Assembly: GCF_016783915.1 (NCBI RefSeq)
Contig: NZ_JADHVT010000004.1
Location: 39,281-103,280 of the forward strand
Direction of reading: 5' to 3'
From: Acidovorax sp.
GTDB lineage: Bacteria; Pseudomonadota; Gammaproteobacteria; Burkholderiales; Burkholderiaceae_C
DNA length: 64,000 nt
In this document: positions 21,839 to 31,768 of the stretch, in pieces
How positions within the stretch are numbered: the first letter of the stretch is position 1
How the letters are laid out: each line of letters opens with the position of its first letter
Notes under the pieces: model-generated
Databases searched by the model: none
Seen by the model: the letters and a program-made list of their open reading frames with translations, nothing else
Told to the model about the DNA's origin: nothing
Made by a program: the position numbers and the translations under genes

Positions 21839-22279
21839 TCAACCCACGCTGCGCATGGTGCACATGAGCTCGGCCTCGCAGGCCACCTCTTCGCCCACGC
21901 TGGCCACGCCCTTGAACTTCCAGATGCCACCGCGCACGCGGTCGATGGTGATGGTCAGGATCAACTGATCGCCGGGCTCCACAGGGCGCTTGAAGCGCGC
22001 GCCGTCAATGCCGACAAAGTAGTAGATGTTGTTCTCATCGGGCACCTTGCCCATGGCATCGAACGCCAGCAAGCCTGCAGCCTGGGCCAGTGCTTCCAGG
22101 ATCAACACACCCGGCATCACCGGACGGCCAGGGAAATGCCCCATGAAATAGGGCTCGTTGAACGTAACGTTCTTGATGGCCTTTATGCGGGTGTTGCTCT
22201 CCAACTCGATCACCTTGTCCACCAGCAAAAACGGGTAACGGTGGGGCAGTTGTTTGAGAATTGCGTGAATATCCATCAT
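21839..22279 (-). CDS. fabZ: (3R)-hydroxyacyl-ACP dehydratase FabZ
   Basis: FabZ dehydrates 3-hydroxyacyl-ACP in fatty acid elongation and competes with LpxA and LpxD for the same substrates. The 146 residues from the ATG at 22279 (an ATG-ATG pair, with GGAAGAAC upstream) match family length. [11 protein letters not shown] is the N-terminal signature, and the hot-dog active site is the His in [19 protein letters not shown] with the Glu at its end. The frame opens upstream to 22390 without homology. It sits 16 bases after lpxD. Confidence 0.96.
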   Translation of the reverse strand: MMDIHAILKQLPHRYPFLLVDKVIELESNTRIKAIKNVTFNEPYFMGHFPGRPVMPGVLILEALAQAAGLLAFDAMGKVPDENNIYYFVGIDGARFKRPVEPGDQLILTITIDRVRGGIWKFKGVASVGEEVACEAELMCTMRSVG

Positions 22280-22295
22280 CGAGTTGTTCTTCCGT

Positions 22296-23279
22296 TCATG
22301 CTGCCTTGAGGGCCTGCTCCAGCGCCTTGATACGCTCGCGCAGGCTGTGCAATTGTTTGAGTGTGGCAGCGTTTTTTTCCCAGCGCGCATTGTCGTCGAT
22401 GGGGAACATGCCGGTGTACTGGCCGGGCCGGGTCAGCGAGCGCGTCACCACCGTGGCGGCCGAAATATGCACGTTATCGGCCAGCTCCAGATGCCCCAAC
22501 ACGATGGCCCCGCCGCCCACAGTGCAATGCGCCCCGATGGTGGCACTGCCCGCCACACCCACGCACCCAGCCATGGCCGAGTGTTTGCCGATCCGCACGT
22601 TGTGGCCAATCTGGATCAGGTTGTCGAGCTTCACGCCATCTTCGACCACCGTGTCCTGCAGCGCACCCCGGTCGATGCAGGTGTTGGCGCCAATCTCGAC
22701 GTCATCTCCAATGCGCACGGCACCCAGTTGCTCGATCTTGACCCACTGCCCGTTTTCCGGCGCAAAACCGAAACCGTCGGCCCCAATCACCACGCCCGGA
22801 TGCACGATGCAACGCGCGCCGATATGACAGCCCTCACCCACGGTGACACGCGACTTGAGCACGGTATCGGCGCCCACCGTGGCACCCCGCTCGACCACGC
22901 ACAACGGACCAATGGTGGCCGAAGGGTGCACCTGTGCCGAGGGATCAACCACTGCACTGGGATGCACGCCGGATGGCCGCGCGGGCGCATTGCGCTGCCG
23001 CCACAACTGGGTGGCCCGGGCGAAGTACACGTAGGGGTTGTCAACCACAATGCAGGCACCACGCGCCAGTGCGGCGTCGCGCATGGTAGGCGCCACAATG
23101 ACACAGGCCGCCCGGGAGGCGGCCAGTTGCTGTTGGTAGCGGGGGTTGCTCAGGAAACTGAGGTCTCCTGGGCCCGCGACCTCCAGTGGCGCAATGCGGG
23201 CGATGGCGGTTTCCCGCCCCCCTCCTTCCAGCGAACCACCGAGCGCATCAACAATGTGCCCGAGAAGCAAGCTGCTCAC
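22296..23279 (-). CDS. lpxD: UDP-3-O-(3-hydroxyacyl)glucosamine N-acyltransferase
   Basis: LpxD adds the second hydroxyacyl chain in lipid A synthesis. The 327-residue protein has an N-terminal uridine-binding domain (about 1-100; [13 protein letters not shown]), then hexapeptide repeats of a left-handed beta helix (about 100-290), and a C-terminal helix with [10 protein letters not shown]. The catalytic histidine is in the IGHNVRIG region. The start is GTG at 23279, with AGGA about 10 bases upstream. It follows skp by 24 bases. Confidence 0.95.
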   Translation of the reverse strand: MSSLLLGHIVDALGGSLEGGGRETAIARIAPLEVAGPGDLSFLSNPRYQQQLAASRAACVIVAPTMRDAALARGACIVVDNPYVYFARATQLWRQRNAPARPSGVHPSAVVDPSAQVHPSATIGPLCVVERGATVGADTVLKSRVTVGEGCHIGARCIVHPGVVIGADGFGFAPENGQWVKIEQLGAVRIGDDVEIGANTCIDRGALQDTVVEDGVKLDNLIQIGHNVRIGKHSAMAGCVGVAGSATIGAHCTVGGGAIVLGHLELADNVHISAATVVTRSLTRPGQYTGMFPIDDNARWEKNAATLKQLHSLRERIKALEQALKAA

Positions 23280-23303
23280 GCGCCACCTGTCCTGCGCAGC
23301 GGC

Positions 23304-23825
23304 TTACTTGGCAGCAGCAGCGGCATTCAGGGCCTTGATCACCTTGTCGGTGATGTCGTGCTTGGGGTTGATGTAGACGGCCTCTTGCAAGATCACATCG
23401 TACTTCTCGGCCTCGGCAACCTGCTTGACCACCTTGTTGGCACGTTCCAGCACTTGCGACAGCTCTTCGTTCTTGCGAGCACTGAGGTCTTCCTGGAATT
23501 CACGGCGCTTGCGCTGGAAGTCACGGTCCTGATCCACCAGCTGGCGCTGGCGCGCGGTGCGCTGGCTCTCCGCCATGGTGGGTGCTTCACGCTCAAACTT
23601 GTCGCTGGCAGTCTTCAGGGTATTGCCCAGATCCACCAGCTCCTTCTCACGACGGGAGAACTCCTGCTCCAGCTTGGCCTGCGCAGCCTTGGCTGTGGTG
23701 GCTTCACGGAAGATGCGATCAGTGTTGACGAAACCGGCTTTGAACTCTTGCGCTTGTGCAGGGGCTGCGATGGCAACGGTGCCAAGCAGCAAGGCCACGG
23801 AGAGATGGCGAGAAAAGGATTTCAT
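23304..23825 (-). CDS. skp: Periplasmic OmpH/Skp-family chaperone
   Basis: Skp holds unfolded outer-membrane proteins in the periplasm on their way to BamA. Residues 1 to about 25 are a Sec signal peptide with a hydrophobic core and A-Q-A cut site. The mature protein begins EFKAGFVNTDRIFRE and then becomes a long K/E/R/Q-rich coiled coil (about 45-140), the tentacle of the family. Total length 173. Its ATG overlaps the bamA TAA by one base, so client receptor and chaperone are translationally coupled. Confidence 0.93.
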   Translation of the reverse strand: MKSFSRHLSVALLLGTVAIAAPAQAQEFKAGFVNTDRIFREATTAKAAQAKLEQEFSRREKELVDLGNTLKTASDKFEREAPTMAESQRTARQRQLVDQDRDFQRKRREFQEDLSARKNEELSQVLERANKVVKQVAEAEKYDVILQEAVYINPKHDITDKVIKALNAAAAAK

Positions 23826-26122
23826 TAGAAAGACGTTCCAATCTGGAATTGCAGTTTCTGGATTCTATCGCCGGCAAACTTGCGCACTGGCTGCGCAAAT
23901 GCCAAACGCAAGGGGCCGAGCGGCGAAATCCAGCTCAGACCCAGGCCCACGGAGGCACGCATGTCACTGAAGGTAACTTTGTCGTTCTCGCCGTACACAT
24001 TCCCCACGTCCAGGAACGTGAAGATCCGCAGGGTCCGGTCATTGCCAGCGCCCGGGAACGGAGCAATCAACTCGGTGTTCAGCGTGATCTTCTTGGGACC
24101 GCCCAACGATGCCCCGGTCACATCACGCGGGCCCAGGGTACCCTGGTCGAAACCACGCACCGAACCAAGGCCACCGGAGTAGAAGTTCTTGAACACAGGG
24201 AATGGACGGCCGTTCAATCCCTTGCCATAGCCCGCCTCGCCATTGAATGCAATGGTGAAGCGCTTGTTGAGGGGGATGTATTGCTGATACTGGTAATTGG
24301 CCCGCACATAGCGCGCATCGCCCGCTACGGACCATTCGGAATTGAGGCGCTGGTAACGACCGGAATTGGGTGCCAGAGCGCTGTCCCGGTCGTCACGGGA
24401 CCAGCCCACCGTCAAGGGAATCGACGTGCTGCTGTAGCCGAACTTGTCGGCATAGAACAGGTAAGTGGCCGGAATGTTCGTCCCGGGCTTGATGCGGGTT
24501 TGCTCCAACCCGCCGCCAAAGAACACCGTGTCGGTCTCGCTGAAAGGCACCCCAAAGCGCACGGAGGTCCCCGTGGTGACCAGTTGGTAGTTACCGCCCT
24601 GGTCCTCATAAGGCTTGTCGGTGCGGTAGTACACATCGAGCGTGCGCGAGATGCCTTCGGGCGTGAAATACGGATTGGTCGTGCTGAATACCAGGGTGCG
24701 CCGGTACTTGCTGGTGTTGACGTCGATGCCCAGGTAGTTGCCTGAGCCAAAGATGTTCTCCTGCTTGATGCCAAAGGAGAGCGACGCCTTCTCAGCGCTT
24801 GAAAAACCCACGCCCAGTTGCAACGAACCGGTGGGCTTTTCTGCCACGTTGATCACCAGATCGACCTGGTCGGGCGAACCTGGCACTTCCTGTGTCTCCA
24901 CGTTCACTTCTGTGAAGAAGCCCAGACGATCCACGCGGTCGCGGGACAGACGGATCTTGTCGCCGTCATACCAGGAGGCCTCGTACTGGCGGAACTCTCG
25001 GCGAATGACTTCGTCGCGCGTGCGGTTGTTGCCGCTCACGTTGATACGGCGCACGTAGGCGCGGCGCGCTGGTTCGGCCTGCAGCACGAAATTGACACGG
25101 TTGTTCTCGCGGTCAATTTCGGGCACAGCCTCCACGCGGGCAAATGCAAATCCAAAACGGGCGAAGTATTCGGAAAACGCCTTGGTGGTTTCAGTCACCT
25201 GGTCAGCGTTGTAGGGCTCACCGGGGCGGATGGTCACCAGCGACTTGAACTCGTCGTCGCGGTCCAGATAGTTGCCCTCGAGCTTCACGCCCGACACCAC
25301 ATACCGCTCGCCTTCAGTCACATTGACGGTGATGGAAATGTCCTGCTTGTCCGGAGAGATGGCGACCTGCGTGGAATCCACACGGAACTCCAGGTAGCCG
25401 CGCTGCAGGTAATACGAGCGCAGGGTTTCAAGGTCGGCATTGAGCTTGGTGCGCGAATAGCGATCGGACTTGGTGTACCAGCTCAGCCAGCCCCCCGTAT
25501 CCTGGTCGAACAGACCCTTGAGCGTCGATTCGTTGAACGCCTTGTTGCCCACGATGCGCACTTCCTTGATGCGCGCAGGCTCACCTTCGGTCACCGTGAA
25601 AGTCAGGTTCACGCGATTGCGCTCAATGGGCGTCACCGTGGTCACCACCTCGGCGCCATACAGGCTCTTGTTGATGTACTGACGCTTGAGCTCCTGCTCG
25701 GCACGGTCGGTGAGCGCCTTGTCGTAAGGGCGCCCTTCCGTCAGACCCACCTCGCGCATGGCTTTTTTGAGGGCATCCTTGTCGAACTCCCGGGCACCAG
25801 CAAAGTCCACATCAGCCACCGTGGGGCGCTCTTCCACCACCACCACCAGCACGTTGCCACTGGCTTCCAGGCGCACGTCCTTGAAAAGCCCCAGGCCGAA
25901 CAGGGCACGGATCGCAGCTGCACCTTTTTCGTCGTTGTAGTCGTCACCCACCCGCAGGGGCATGGACGCAAACACGGTACCGGGCTCCACACGCTGCAAG
26001 CCTTCCACGCGAATGTCCTGCACCTTGAATGGCTCCAGAGCCCATGCCGCATTGGCGGCAAAAATCATGGCTGCAACGGCCGATGCGGTACGCACGCCCA
26101 GGCGATTGATGTGTTTTTTCAT
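23825..26122 (-). CDS. bamA: Outer membrane protein assembly factor BamA
   Basis: BamA is the essential Omp85 protein that inserts beta-barrels in the outer membrane. The 765 residues include a signal peptide ending A-W-A (about residue 28), five POTRA domains (about 30-420) and a C-terminal barrel. The barrel lid motif VRGF appears in GLGSVRGFDQG, and the protein ends in F as outer-membrane barrels do (IQKLQFQIGTSF). It follows rseP by 45 bases and overlaps skp. rseP-bamA-skp-lpxD is a conserved envelope order. Confidence 0.97.
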   Translation of the reverse strand: MKKHINRLGVRTASAVAAMIFAANAAWALEPFKVQDIRVEGLQRVEPGTVFASMPLRVGDDYNDEKGAAAIRALFGLGLFKDVRLEASGNVLVVVVEERPTVADVDFAGAREFDKDALKKAMREVGLTEGRPYDKALTDRAEQELKRQYINKSLYGAEVVTTVTPIERNRVNLTFTVTEGEPARIKEVRIVGNKAFNESTLKGLFDQDTGGWLSWYTKSDRYSRTKLNADLETLRSYYLQRGYLEFRVDSTQVAISPDKQDISITVNVTEGERYVVSGVKLEGNYLDRDDEFKSLVTIRPGEPYNADQVTETTKAFSEYFARFGFAFARVEAVPEIDRENNRVNFVLQAEPARRAYVRRINVSGNNRTRDEVIRREFRQYEASWYDGDKIRLSRDRVDRLGFFTEVNVETQEVPGSPDQVDLVINVAEKPTGSLQLGVGFSSAEKASLSFGIKQENIFGSGNYLGIDVNTSKYRRTLVFSTTNPYFTPEGISRTLDVYYRTDKPYEDQGGNYQLVTTGTSVRFGVPFSETDTVFFGGGLEQTRIKPGTNIPATYLFYADKFGYSSTSIPLTVGWSRDDRDSALAPNSGRYQRLNSEWSVAGDARYVRANYQYQQYIPLNKRFTIAFNGEAGYGKGLNGRPFPVFKNFYSGGLGSVRGFDQGTLGPRDVTGASLGGPKKITLNTELIAPFPGAGNDRTLRIFTFLDVGNVYGENDKVTFSDMRASVGLGLSWISPLGPLRLAFAQPVRKFAGDRIQKLQFQIGTSF

Positions 26123-26167
26123 GAATGAAGCAGGAGCCGCAGTTGCAGGGCAAGCGCAGCAAAAGTG

Positions 26168-27532
26168 TTAGCCAAAGAGCCGGGTGATATCGTTGAACAG
26201 GGCTATGGACATCATGACCAGCAGAATCGCAACGCCTCCACGCTGCAGTCGCTCCATCCATGCGTCCGACACGCCCCTGCCCGTGACACCCTCCCAAAGA
26301 TAATACATCAGGTGCCCACCGTCCAAGACAGGCAACGGAAGCAGGTTCAGCACTCCCAGGCTCACACTGATGAGGGCGAGAAAGATAAGGTACTGAGTCA
26401 GCCCCATGCTGGCGGAGCGGCCTGCATAGTCGGCAATGGTCAAGGGGCCACTCAGGTTCTTGAGCGACGCCTCGCCGATCACCATACGGCCCATCATGCG
26501 CAGGGTCAGCAGCGACACATCCCAGGTCTTCACCACGCCGCCCCACAGGCCATCGACTAGCCCGTAGTCCACCGTGACAAACTCCGGCGTGGCCCCCACA
26601 TAAGCGCCAATGCGCCCCACCGTATTGCCGGGCTCAGTCACGGCGTCGGGCAACACATCCAGCGTGATCACCTGACCACCGCGCTCAATGCGCCATGGCT
26701 GCGCCAATGGTTCGTTACCGCGCACCGACTGCCGGATCAACTCGCGCAGTTGCTGCCCGTCCACCACATCGATCTGCCCCACCTTGAGCACCACATCACC
26801 TTGGCGCAGACCAGAACGCTCGGCCGCACTTTGTGTCATGACCTCGCCCAGCACGGGACGGGTCCAGGGGCCGAGGATGCCAACCTTGCGAAACAGCTGG
26901 GCATCAGCCTCGCGGCTGTCGATCCGGGACATGTCGAGCACGACCTCGCGGTGGCCCACGCCATGGGCGGACTGCACATCGAGACGTACGTTCAGCCCCT
27001 CCAGCGCACCCCGGGTTAGCAGCCAGCGCAGGTCTTCAAACGAGCGAACCGGCTCCAGTTCTTCGGCGCCCAATGCGGCGCGCTCCACCAGTTCGCCACC
27101 ACGCAAACCGGCACTGTGTGCTACCGAGCCCGCCGCAGGACTCGCAAGAATGGCCCGGGGCTCTTCAACGCCATTCCAGTTCACCACCGAATACAGCAGC
27201 ACTGCGAGCAACAGATTGGCAATGGGCCCAGCAGCGACGATGGCGGCACGCGAGCGCAGGGGTTGGGTGTTGAAGGCCAGATGACGCTCTAGTGCAGGCA
27301 CGGGTGCCTCGCGCTCGTCCAGCATGCGCACATAGCCCCCCAAAGGGAAGGCTCCCAGCACAAACTCCGTGGGAGAGCCCTGGGGCTGCCAGCGCAGCAA
27401 TGGCTTGCCAAAACCCACAGAGAACCTCAATACCTTGACCCCACAGGCCACCGCCACGCGGTAGTGCCCGTATTCGTGCACCGCGATCAGAAGACCGAGG
27501 GCCACGATGAAGGCAGCGATAGTGAGCAGCAT
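26168..27532 (-). CDS. rseP: Site-2 intramembrane protease RseP
   Basis: RseP cleaves the anti-sigma factor RseA and remnant signal peptides within the inner membrane. The zinc site HEYGH is at residues 19-23 in the first helix, and the third ligand lies in VLDGGH near residue 402. Two PDZ domains (about 115-200 and 205-290) lie between the membrane helices. The length of 454 matches E. coli (450). It follows dxr by 29 bases. Confidence 0.95.
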   Translation of the reverse strand: MLLTIAAFIVALGLLIAVHEYGHYRVAVACGVKVLRFSVGFGKPLLRWQPQGSPTEFVLGAFPLGGYVRMLDEREAPVPALERHLAFNTQPLRSRAAIVAAGPIANLLLAVLLYSVVNWNGVEEPRAILASPAAGSVAHSAGLRGGELVERAALGAEELEPVRSFEDLRWLLTRGALEGLNVRLDVQSAHGVGHREVVLDMSRIDSREADAQLFRKVGILGPWTRPVLGEVMTQSAAERSGLRQGDVVLKVGQIDVVDGQQLRELIRQSVRGNEPLAQPWRIERGGQVITLDVLPDAVTEPGNTVGRIGAYVGATPEFVTVDYGLVDGLWGGVVKTWDVSLLTLRMMGRMVIGEASLKNLSGPLTIADYAGRSASMGLTQYLIFLALISVSLGVLNLLPLPVLDGGHLMYYLWEGVTGRGVSDAWMERLQRGGVAILLVMMSIALFNDITRLFG

Positions 27533-27561
27533 GGAAGGATGGTTCCTGAGTTGGACGACAG

Positions 27562-28743
27562 TCAGGCAGCCAGACGGCCCGCCACATGTTCTGCCGCATG
27601 GCGAGCCTGGGTGTCCAGATCCAGCAATGCGGCGAGCGAATCGGGCTTGGAGGGCGAAACTGCGTCCAAAGTTGCAAGGTTGACCGCATGAATATGGTCA
27701 AAACGCAGCCGACCGGACAAAAAAGCGCCCACAGCCACCTCATTGGCAGCATTCAGTACCGCCGTGGTTCCCTCCGCCGCCTTCAGGGCCTGCCAGGACA
27801 GGTGCAAACCCGGAAAACGAATGGCGTCCGCGTCCTCGAACGCCAGGGCGCTCAGGGTGGAGAAATCCAGTTTGCTGGCACCGCTGGTGATGCGCTCGGG
27901 CCAGGCCAGGCCACAGGCAATGGGCACTCGCATGTCGGGGGTACCCAGCTGCGCCAGGATGGAGGCGTCCCTGAACTGAACCATCGAATGGATGATCTGC
28001 TGCGGGTGGATGACCACCTTGATCTGGTCCGGGTGCAGATCAAATAGCCAGCGCGCCTCGATGACCTCCAGGGCCTTGTTCATCATCGTGGCCGAATCCA
28101 CTGAAATCTTGCGTCCCATCGAGAAGTTGGGGTGTGCGCAGGCCTGGTCAGGGGTGATTTGCGCCAACGTGGACGGATCCCGCTGACGGAACGGGCCGCC
28201 CGAGGCAGTGAGCAGGATGCTGTCCACCCGGTCAGACCAGGTGGCAGGGTCTTCTGGCAAGCACTGGAAGATCGCAGAGTGTTCGCTGTCGATGGGTAGC
28301 AGTGTGGCACCACCGTCGCGCACGGTCTGCATGAACAGCCCGCCACCCACGACCAGTGCTTCCTTGTTGGCCAACAGCAATCGTTTGCCTGCGCGCGCCG
28401 CAGCCAGGCACGGAGCCAGACCGGCGGCCCCCACGATAGCAGCCATTACGGCGTCAACCTCATCATGGGCCGCTATGATTTCAAGAGCATCTTGCGCTTG
28501 TATCACTTGCGTCGGGAGGCTGTTAGCCTGTAATTTTTCCGCCAGCAGCGCCGCATGGGATGCGCTGGCCATCACTGCGTAGCGAGGGCGAAACTGCGCG
28601 CATTGCTCCAGCAGCAGGTCCACTTGCGTCGCAGCGCTGAGGGCAAACACCTCGAAGCGCTCGGGGTGGCGTGCCACCACATCCAGCGTGCTGGTCCCAA
28701 TGGAGCCGGTAGAGCCGAGAACGGTGAGTCGTTGTTTCATCAT
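27562..28743 (-). CDS. dxr: 1-deoxy-D-xylulose 5-phosphate reductoisomerase
   Basis: Dxr (IspC) converts DXP to MEP in the non-mevalonate isoprenoid pathway and is the fosmidomycin target. The 393 residues show the NADPH motif LGSTGSIG near the start, ANKEALVVGG, LPIDSEHSAIFQCL, LTASGGPFR and the K-I-S-V-D-S-A-T-M-M-N-K segment. It overlaps cdsA by four bases (ATGA). About residues 70-90 (LQANSLPTQVIQAQDALEII) come from a copy of the dispersed repeat at 28472-28538. This is the variable loop before the conserved M-A-A-I-V-G-A-A-G. Confidence 0.96.
   Translation of the reverse strand: MMKQRLTVLGSTGSIGTSTLDVVARHPERFEVFALSAATQVDLLLEQCAQFRPRYAVMASASHAALLAEKLQANSLPTQVIQAQDALEIIAAHDEVDAVMAAIVGAAGLAPCLAAARAGKRLLLANKEALVVGGGLFMQTVRDGGATLLPIDSEHSAIFQCLPEDPATWSDRVDSILLTASGGPFRQRDPSTLAQITPDQACAHPNFSMGRKISVDSATMMNKALEVIEARWLFDLHPDQIKVVIHPQQIIHSMVQFRDASILAQLGTPDMRVPIACGLAWPERITSGASKLDFSTLSALAFEDADAIRFPGLHLSWQALKAAEGTTAVLNAANEVAVGAFLSGRLRFDHIHAVNLATLDAVSPSKPDSLAALLDLDTQARHAAEHVAGRLAA
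28472..28538 (+). repeat. Dispersed repeat, copy 4, inside dxr
   Basis: CTATGATTTCAAGAGC (28473-28488) is followed by CTTGCGCTTGTATCACTTGC, GGGAGGC, and then GTTAGCCTGTAATTTTTCC. The block order agrees with the intergenic copies, but the arms are more diverged. It is read through on the minus strand as part of dxr. Confidence 0.5.
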
Positions 28744-29594
28744 GGGGTCGTCAGGCTCGTGAGCATCATGGCCAGGGGCAGTGTGGGCAGCAAGGCATCC
28801 ACGCGGTCCAGCACGCCGCCGTGTCCGGGCAGCAGGCCACTGCTGTCCTTGACACCAGCGCTGCGCTTGATGAGCGACTCCACCAGGTCACCCGACACGC
28901 TCATGGCGACCATGAACAACGCCGCAATCACCAGCATCCACCAGCCCTGTTGTGCCATGCGGGTGTAGAAACTGGGCACTGCCGCCTGCCAGTGGGCATC
29001 GGCCGCCACCCAGACAAAGGCCATCACCATCACCCCTGCCAAGCCACCCCACACACCCTCCCAACTCTTGCCGGGGCTGATCGAGGGTGCGAGCTTGCCT
29101 TTGGTAAACCGCAGTCCCAACGCACGGCCCGCAAAGTAGGCAAAGATGTCCGCCACCCACACCAGCAGCAGCACCGACAACAGAAAATTGATGCCCACAT
29201 TGCGTGCCTGCACTACCGCCAGCCATGCCAACCACAAGGCCAACACCCCAGCGACCAGGCGCAAACCGGCCGGTATGCGGGGCCAGCCGGGCACCCCGGC
29301 CTTGAGCAGCCAGGCAGCCGCCAGGACCCACAGCCCGCCGCCCACCACCCACAGGGCAGTCAACGGGCGATCGACCCAGCCCAGCGCCCACGACCCGGCG
29401 CACAAGGCCACACAGGCCACACCCACCGCCACGGAACCCGCTTGGCCGAAGCCGCTCAGACGCCCCCATTCCCAAGCCCCGGCAGCCATCAGAACCAGCA
29501 CGACCAGCGTGAACGGTATGGTGTTGGCGTAGAAAAGCGCGGGCAACAAGATGGCCAGCAGAACAAGGGCTGTGATGACGCGCTGTTGAAGCAT
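28740..29594 (-). CDS. cdsA: Phosphatidate cytidylyltransferase
   Basis: CdsA makes CDP-diacylglycerol, the precursor of all phospholipids. The 284-residue protein has about eight membrane helices and the C-terminal signature S-G-D-L-V-E-S-L-I-K-R, followed by K-D-S-S-G-L-L-P-G-H-G-G-V-L-D-R-V-D. Its aspartates bind the metal. It lies 27 bases after uppS and overlaps dxr by four bases. Confidence 0.96.
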   Translation of the reverse strand: MLQQRVITALVLLAILLPALFYANTIPFTLVVLVLMAAGAWEWGRLSGFGQAGSVAVGVACVALCAGSWALGWVDRPLTALWVVGGGLWVLAAAWLLKAGVPGWPRIPAGLRLVAGVLALWLAWLAVVQARNVGINFLLSVLLLVWVADIFAYFAGRALGLRFTKGKLAPSISPGKSWEGVWGGLAGVMVMAFVWVAADAHWQAAVPSFYTRMAQQGWWMLVIAALFMVAMSVSGDLVESLIKRSAGVKDSSGLLPGHGGVLDRVDALLPTLPLAMMLTSLTTP

Positions 29595-29621
29595 GAGGGC
29601 TTTCAGAACCTGTTCAGGTTC

Positions 29622-30353
29622 TCAACCCGGCATCGGATCAGGATGCGCGGACAGAATCTGTTCAGAGGTTTTGCCAAAACGGCGCTCGCGGCGGCTGAAG
29701 GCGTCGATGGCCTCGTCCAGGGCGGACTCATCGAAATCGGGCCACAGCCGGTCGCTGAAGAAGAACTCGGAGTATGCCGATTGCCAGAGCAAAAAGTTGC
29801 TGATCCGCATTTCTCCCCCGGTGCGGATCACGAGATCGGGGTCGGGCACGTGGGCCAATCCCATCGCATTGTGCAGACTGGCCTCGGTGATGGGCTCGCC
29901 ACGGGCAGCCAGCGATGCAGCCGCCTGCGCGATGTCCCAGCGGCCTCCGTAGTTGAAGCACACGTTGAGCACCAGGCGGGTGTTGTCCGCCGTGGCGGCT
30001 TCTGCCTGACCCAGGCCGTCTCGCACCTTGGGCGAAAGGCTGCCACGTTCGCCCACAAAATGAAGACGCACGCCGTCCTTCTTGAGCTGGGGCACCTCGC
30101 GCGCCAGCGCCATCGCCAGCAGCTCCATGAGGCCGGAGACCTCATCTGCGGGACGATTCCAGTTTTCGGATGAAAACGCAAACACCGTGAGCACACGCAC
30201 GCCGCGCTGTACGCAAGCGCGCGCGCAGCGGCGCAGTGAGTCAACCCCTTGCTTGTGGCCTGCCAGGCGCGGTAAAAATCGGCGCGTAGCCCAGCGGCCG
30301 TTGCCATCCATGACGATGGCAATGTGGTGTGGCACCACCGTAGATACAGACAT
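29622..30353 (-). CDS. uppS: Undecaprenyl diphosphate synthase
   Basis: UppS condenses isopentenyl diphosphate units onto farnesyl diphosphate to make the C55 carrier lipid for peptidoglycan and O-antigen. The cis-prenyltransferase motifs are HIAIVMDGNGRWA (catalytic D), FSSENW near residue 70, and RTGGEMRISNFLLWQ with the downstream E-x-x-F. I use the ATG at 30353 (243 residues). A TTG at 30380 that overlaps the frr stop is possible but adds no family-conserved residues. It lies 23 bases after frr. Confidence 0.95.
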   Translation of the reverse strand: MSVSTVVPHHIAIVMDGNGRWATRRFLPRLAGHKQGVDSLRRCARACVQRGVRVLTVFAFSSENWNRPADEVSGLMELLAMALAREVPQLKKDGVRLHFVGERGSLSPKVRDGLGQAEAATADNTRLVLNVCFNYGGRWDIAQAAASLAARGEPITEASLHNAMGLAHVPDPDLVIRTGGEMRISNFLLWQSAYSEFFFSDRLWPDFDESALDEAIDAFSRRERRFGKTSEQILSAHPDPMPG

Positions 30354-30376
30354 GGGAATGTTCAAGCCCTTGGGGC

Positions 30377-30937
30377 TCAAACCGCCATGATTTCCTGCTC
30401 TTTGGCTGTCACCAGCGCGTCGATCTCGGCGATGTGCTTGTCGGTGAACTTTTGCACTTCAGTTTCGGCGCGCTTCTGGTCATCTTCGGACGCCAGTTTG
30501 TCCTTGACCAGTTTCTTGACGGATTCGTTGGCATCGCGGCGCAGGTTGCGCACGGCAATCTTGGCGCTTTCGCCTTCGTTGCGCGCGAGCTTGGTCATTT
30601 CCTTGCGTCGCTCTTCGCTCATGGGGGGCATGGGCACGCGGATCAGGTCGCCCATGGAAGCCGGGTTCAAGCCCAGGTCGCTTTCGCGGATGGCTTTTTC
30701 AATCTTGGCACCCATGCCCTTTTCCCAGGGTTGCACGCTGATGGTGCGCGAATCGATCAGCGCCACGTTGGCCACCTGGCTCAGCGGAACCAGGGAGCCG
30801 TAATACTCGACCTGCACCGTATCGAGCAGGGCCGGATTGGCACGACCGGTGCGAATCTTCTGCAGGTTGTTCTTGAACGCGGTGATGGACTGGTCCATCT
30901 TGGTTTCAGCAGTCTTCTTGATGTCGGCAATCGTCAT
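30377..30937 (-). CDS. frr: Ribosome recycling factor
   Basis: RRF splits post-termination ribosomes with EF-G. The 186 residues (usual 185) show [38 protein letters not shown] and [10 protein letters not shown]. It lies 49 bases after pyrH in the standard order rpsB-tsf-pyrH-frr. Confidence 0.98.
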   Translation of the reverse strand: MTIADIKKTAETKMDQSITAFKNNLQKIRTGRANPALLDTVQVEYYGSLVPLSQVANVALIDSRTISVQPWEKGMGAKIEKAIRESDLGLNPASMGDLIRVPMPPMSEERRKEMTKLARNEGESAKIAVRNLRRDANESVKKLVKDKLASEDDQKRAETEVQKFTDKHIAEIDALVTAKEQEIMAV

Positions 30938-30986
30938 GTTTTCTCCTCGGGCCGACCTGCATGCAATGCAGGCCTTTCCATCGTGA

Positions 30987-31709
30987 TCAAGCGTAAACCA
31001 GCGTACCTTCGTCTTCGCCCATCACCACGCGCTTCAAGGCACCGTGTTTGATGATGGAGAACACCTTCACGGGCAGCTTCTGGTCACGGCACAGGGCGAA
31101 GGCAGTCGCGTCCATGATGCCCAGATTGCGGGACATGGCCTCGTCAAAGCTGAGCTTGGTGTAGCGCGTCGCCGTGGGATCCTTCTGGGGGTCGGCAGTA
31201 TAAACGCCGTCCACCTTCGTGGCCTTGAGCACCAGCTCGGCGCCAATTTCAGCGCCACGCAGGGCGGCTGCTGTGTCGGTGGTGAAAAACGGATTGCCCG
31301 TACCGGCCGCGAAGACCACGACCTTTCCCTCTTCAAGATACTGCAGCGCCTTGGGGCGCACATAGGGCTCGACCACCTGCTCGATGGCAATGGCGGACAT
31401 CACGCGGGCCACCAGGCCCTGCTTGTCCATGGCATCTGCCAGGGCCAGGGCATTCATCACGGTAGCCAGCATGCCCATGTAGTCGGCAGTGGCACGGTCC
31501 ATACCAACCGAGCCGCCCGCGACACCACGGAAAATGTTACCCCCACCGATCACCACGGCCACCTGGACACCCAGGCGGGTCACTTCGGCGATCTCCTCGA
31601 CCATGCGCACGATGGTGGCGCGGTTGATACCGAAGGCGTCATCTCCCATCAGCGCCTCACCAGACAGCTTGAGCAAAATGCGCTTGTGGGCTGGTGCAGC
31701 GTTGGACAT
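30987..31709 (-). CDS. pyrH: Uridylate kinase
   Basis: PyrH phosphorylates UMP to UDP. The 240-residue amino-acid-kinase-fold protein begins [15 protein letters not shown]. It has [11 protein letters not shown] in the phosphate loop and [17 protein letters not shown] in the UMP site. Regulation by GTP and UTP is known for the family. It lies 59 bases after tsf. Confidence 0.97.
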   Translation of the reverse strand: MSNAAPAHKRILLKLSGEALMGDDAFGINRATIVRMVEEIAEVTRLGVQVAVVIGGGNIFRGVAGGSVGMDRATADYMGMLATVMNALALADAMDKQGLVARVMSAIAIEQVVEPYVRPKALQYLEEGKVVVFAAGTGNPFFTTDTAAALRGAEIGAELVLKATKVDGVYTADPQKDPTATRYTKLSFDEAMSRNLGIMDATAFALCRDQKLPVKVFSIIKHGALKRVVMGEDEGTLVYA

Positions 31710-31768
31710 AGGAAATTTCTCCGGTAAGTGATGCGAGGCTTGGGTGGGGTGGTTATTGCAGGGAACGA

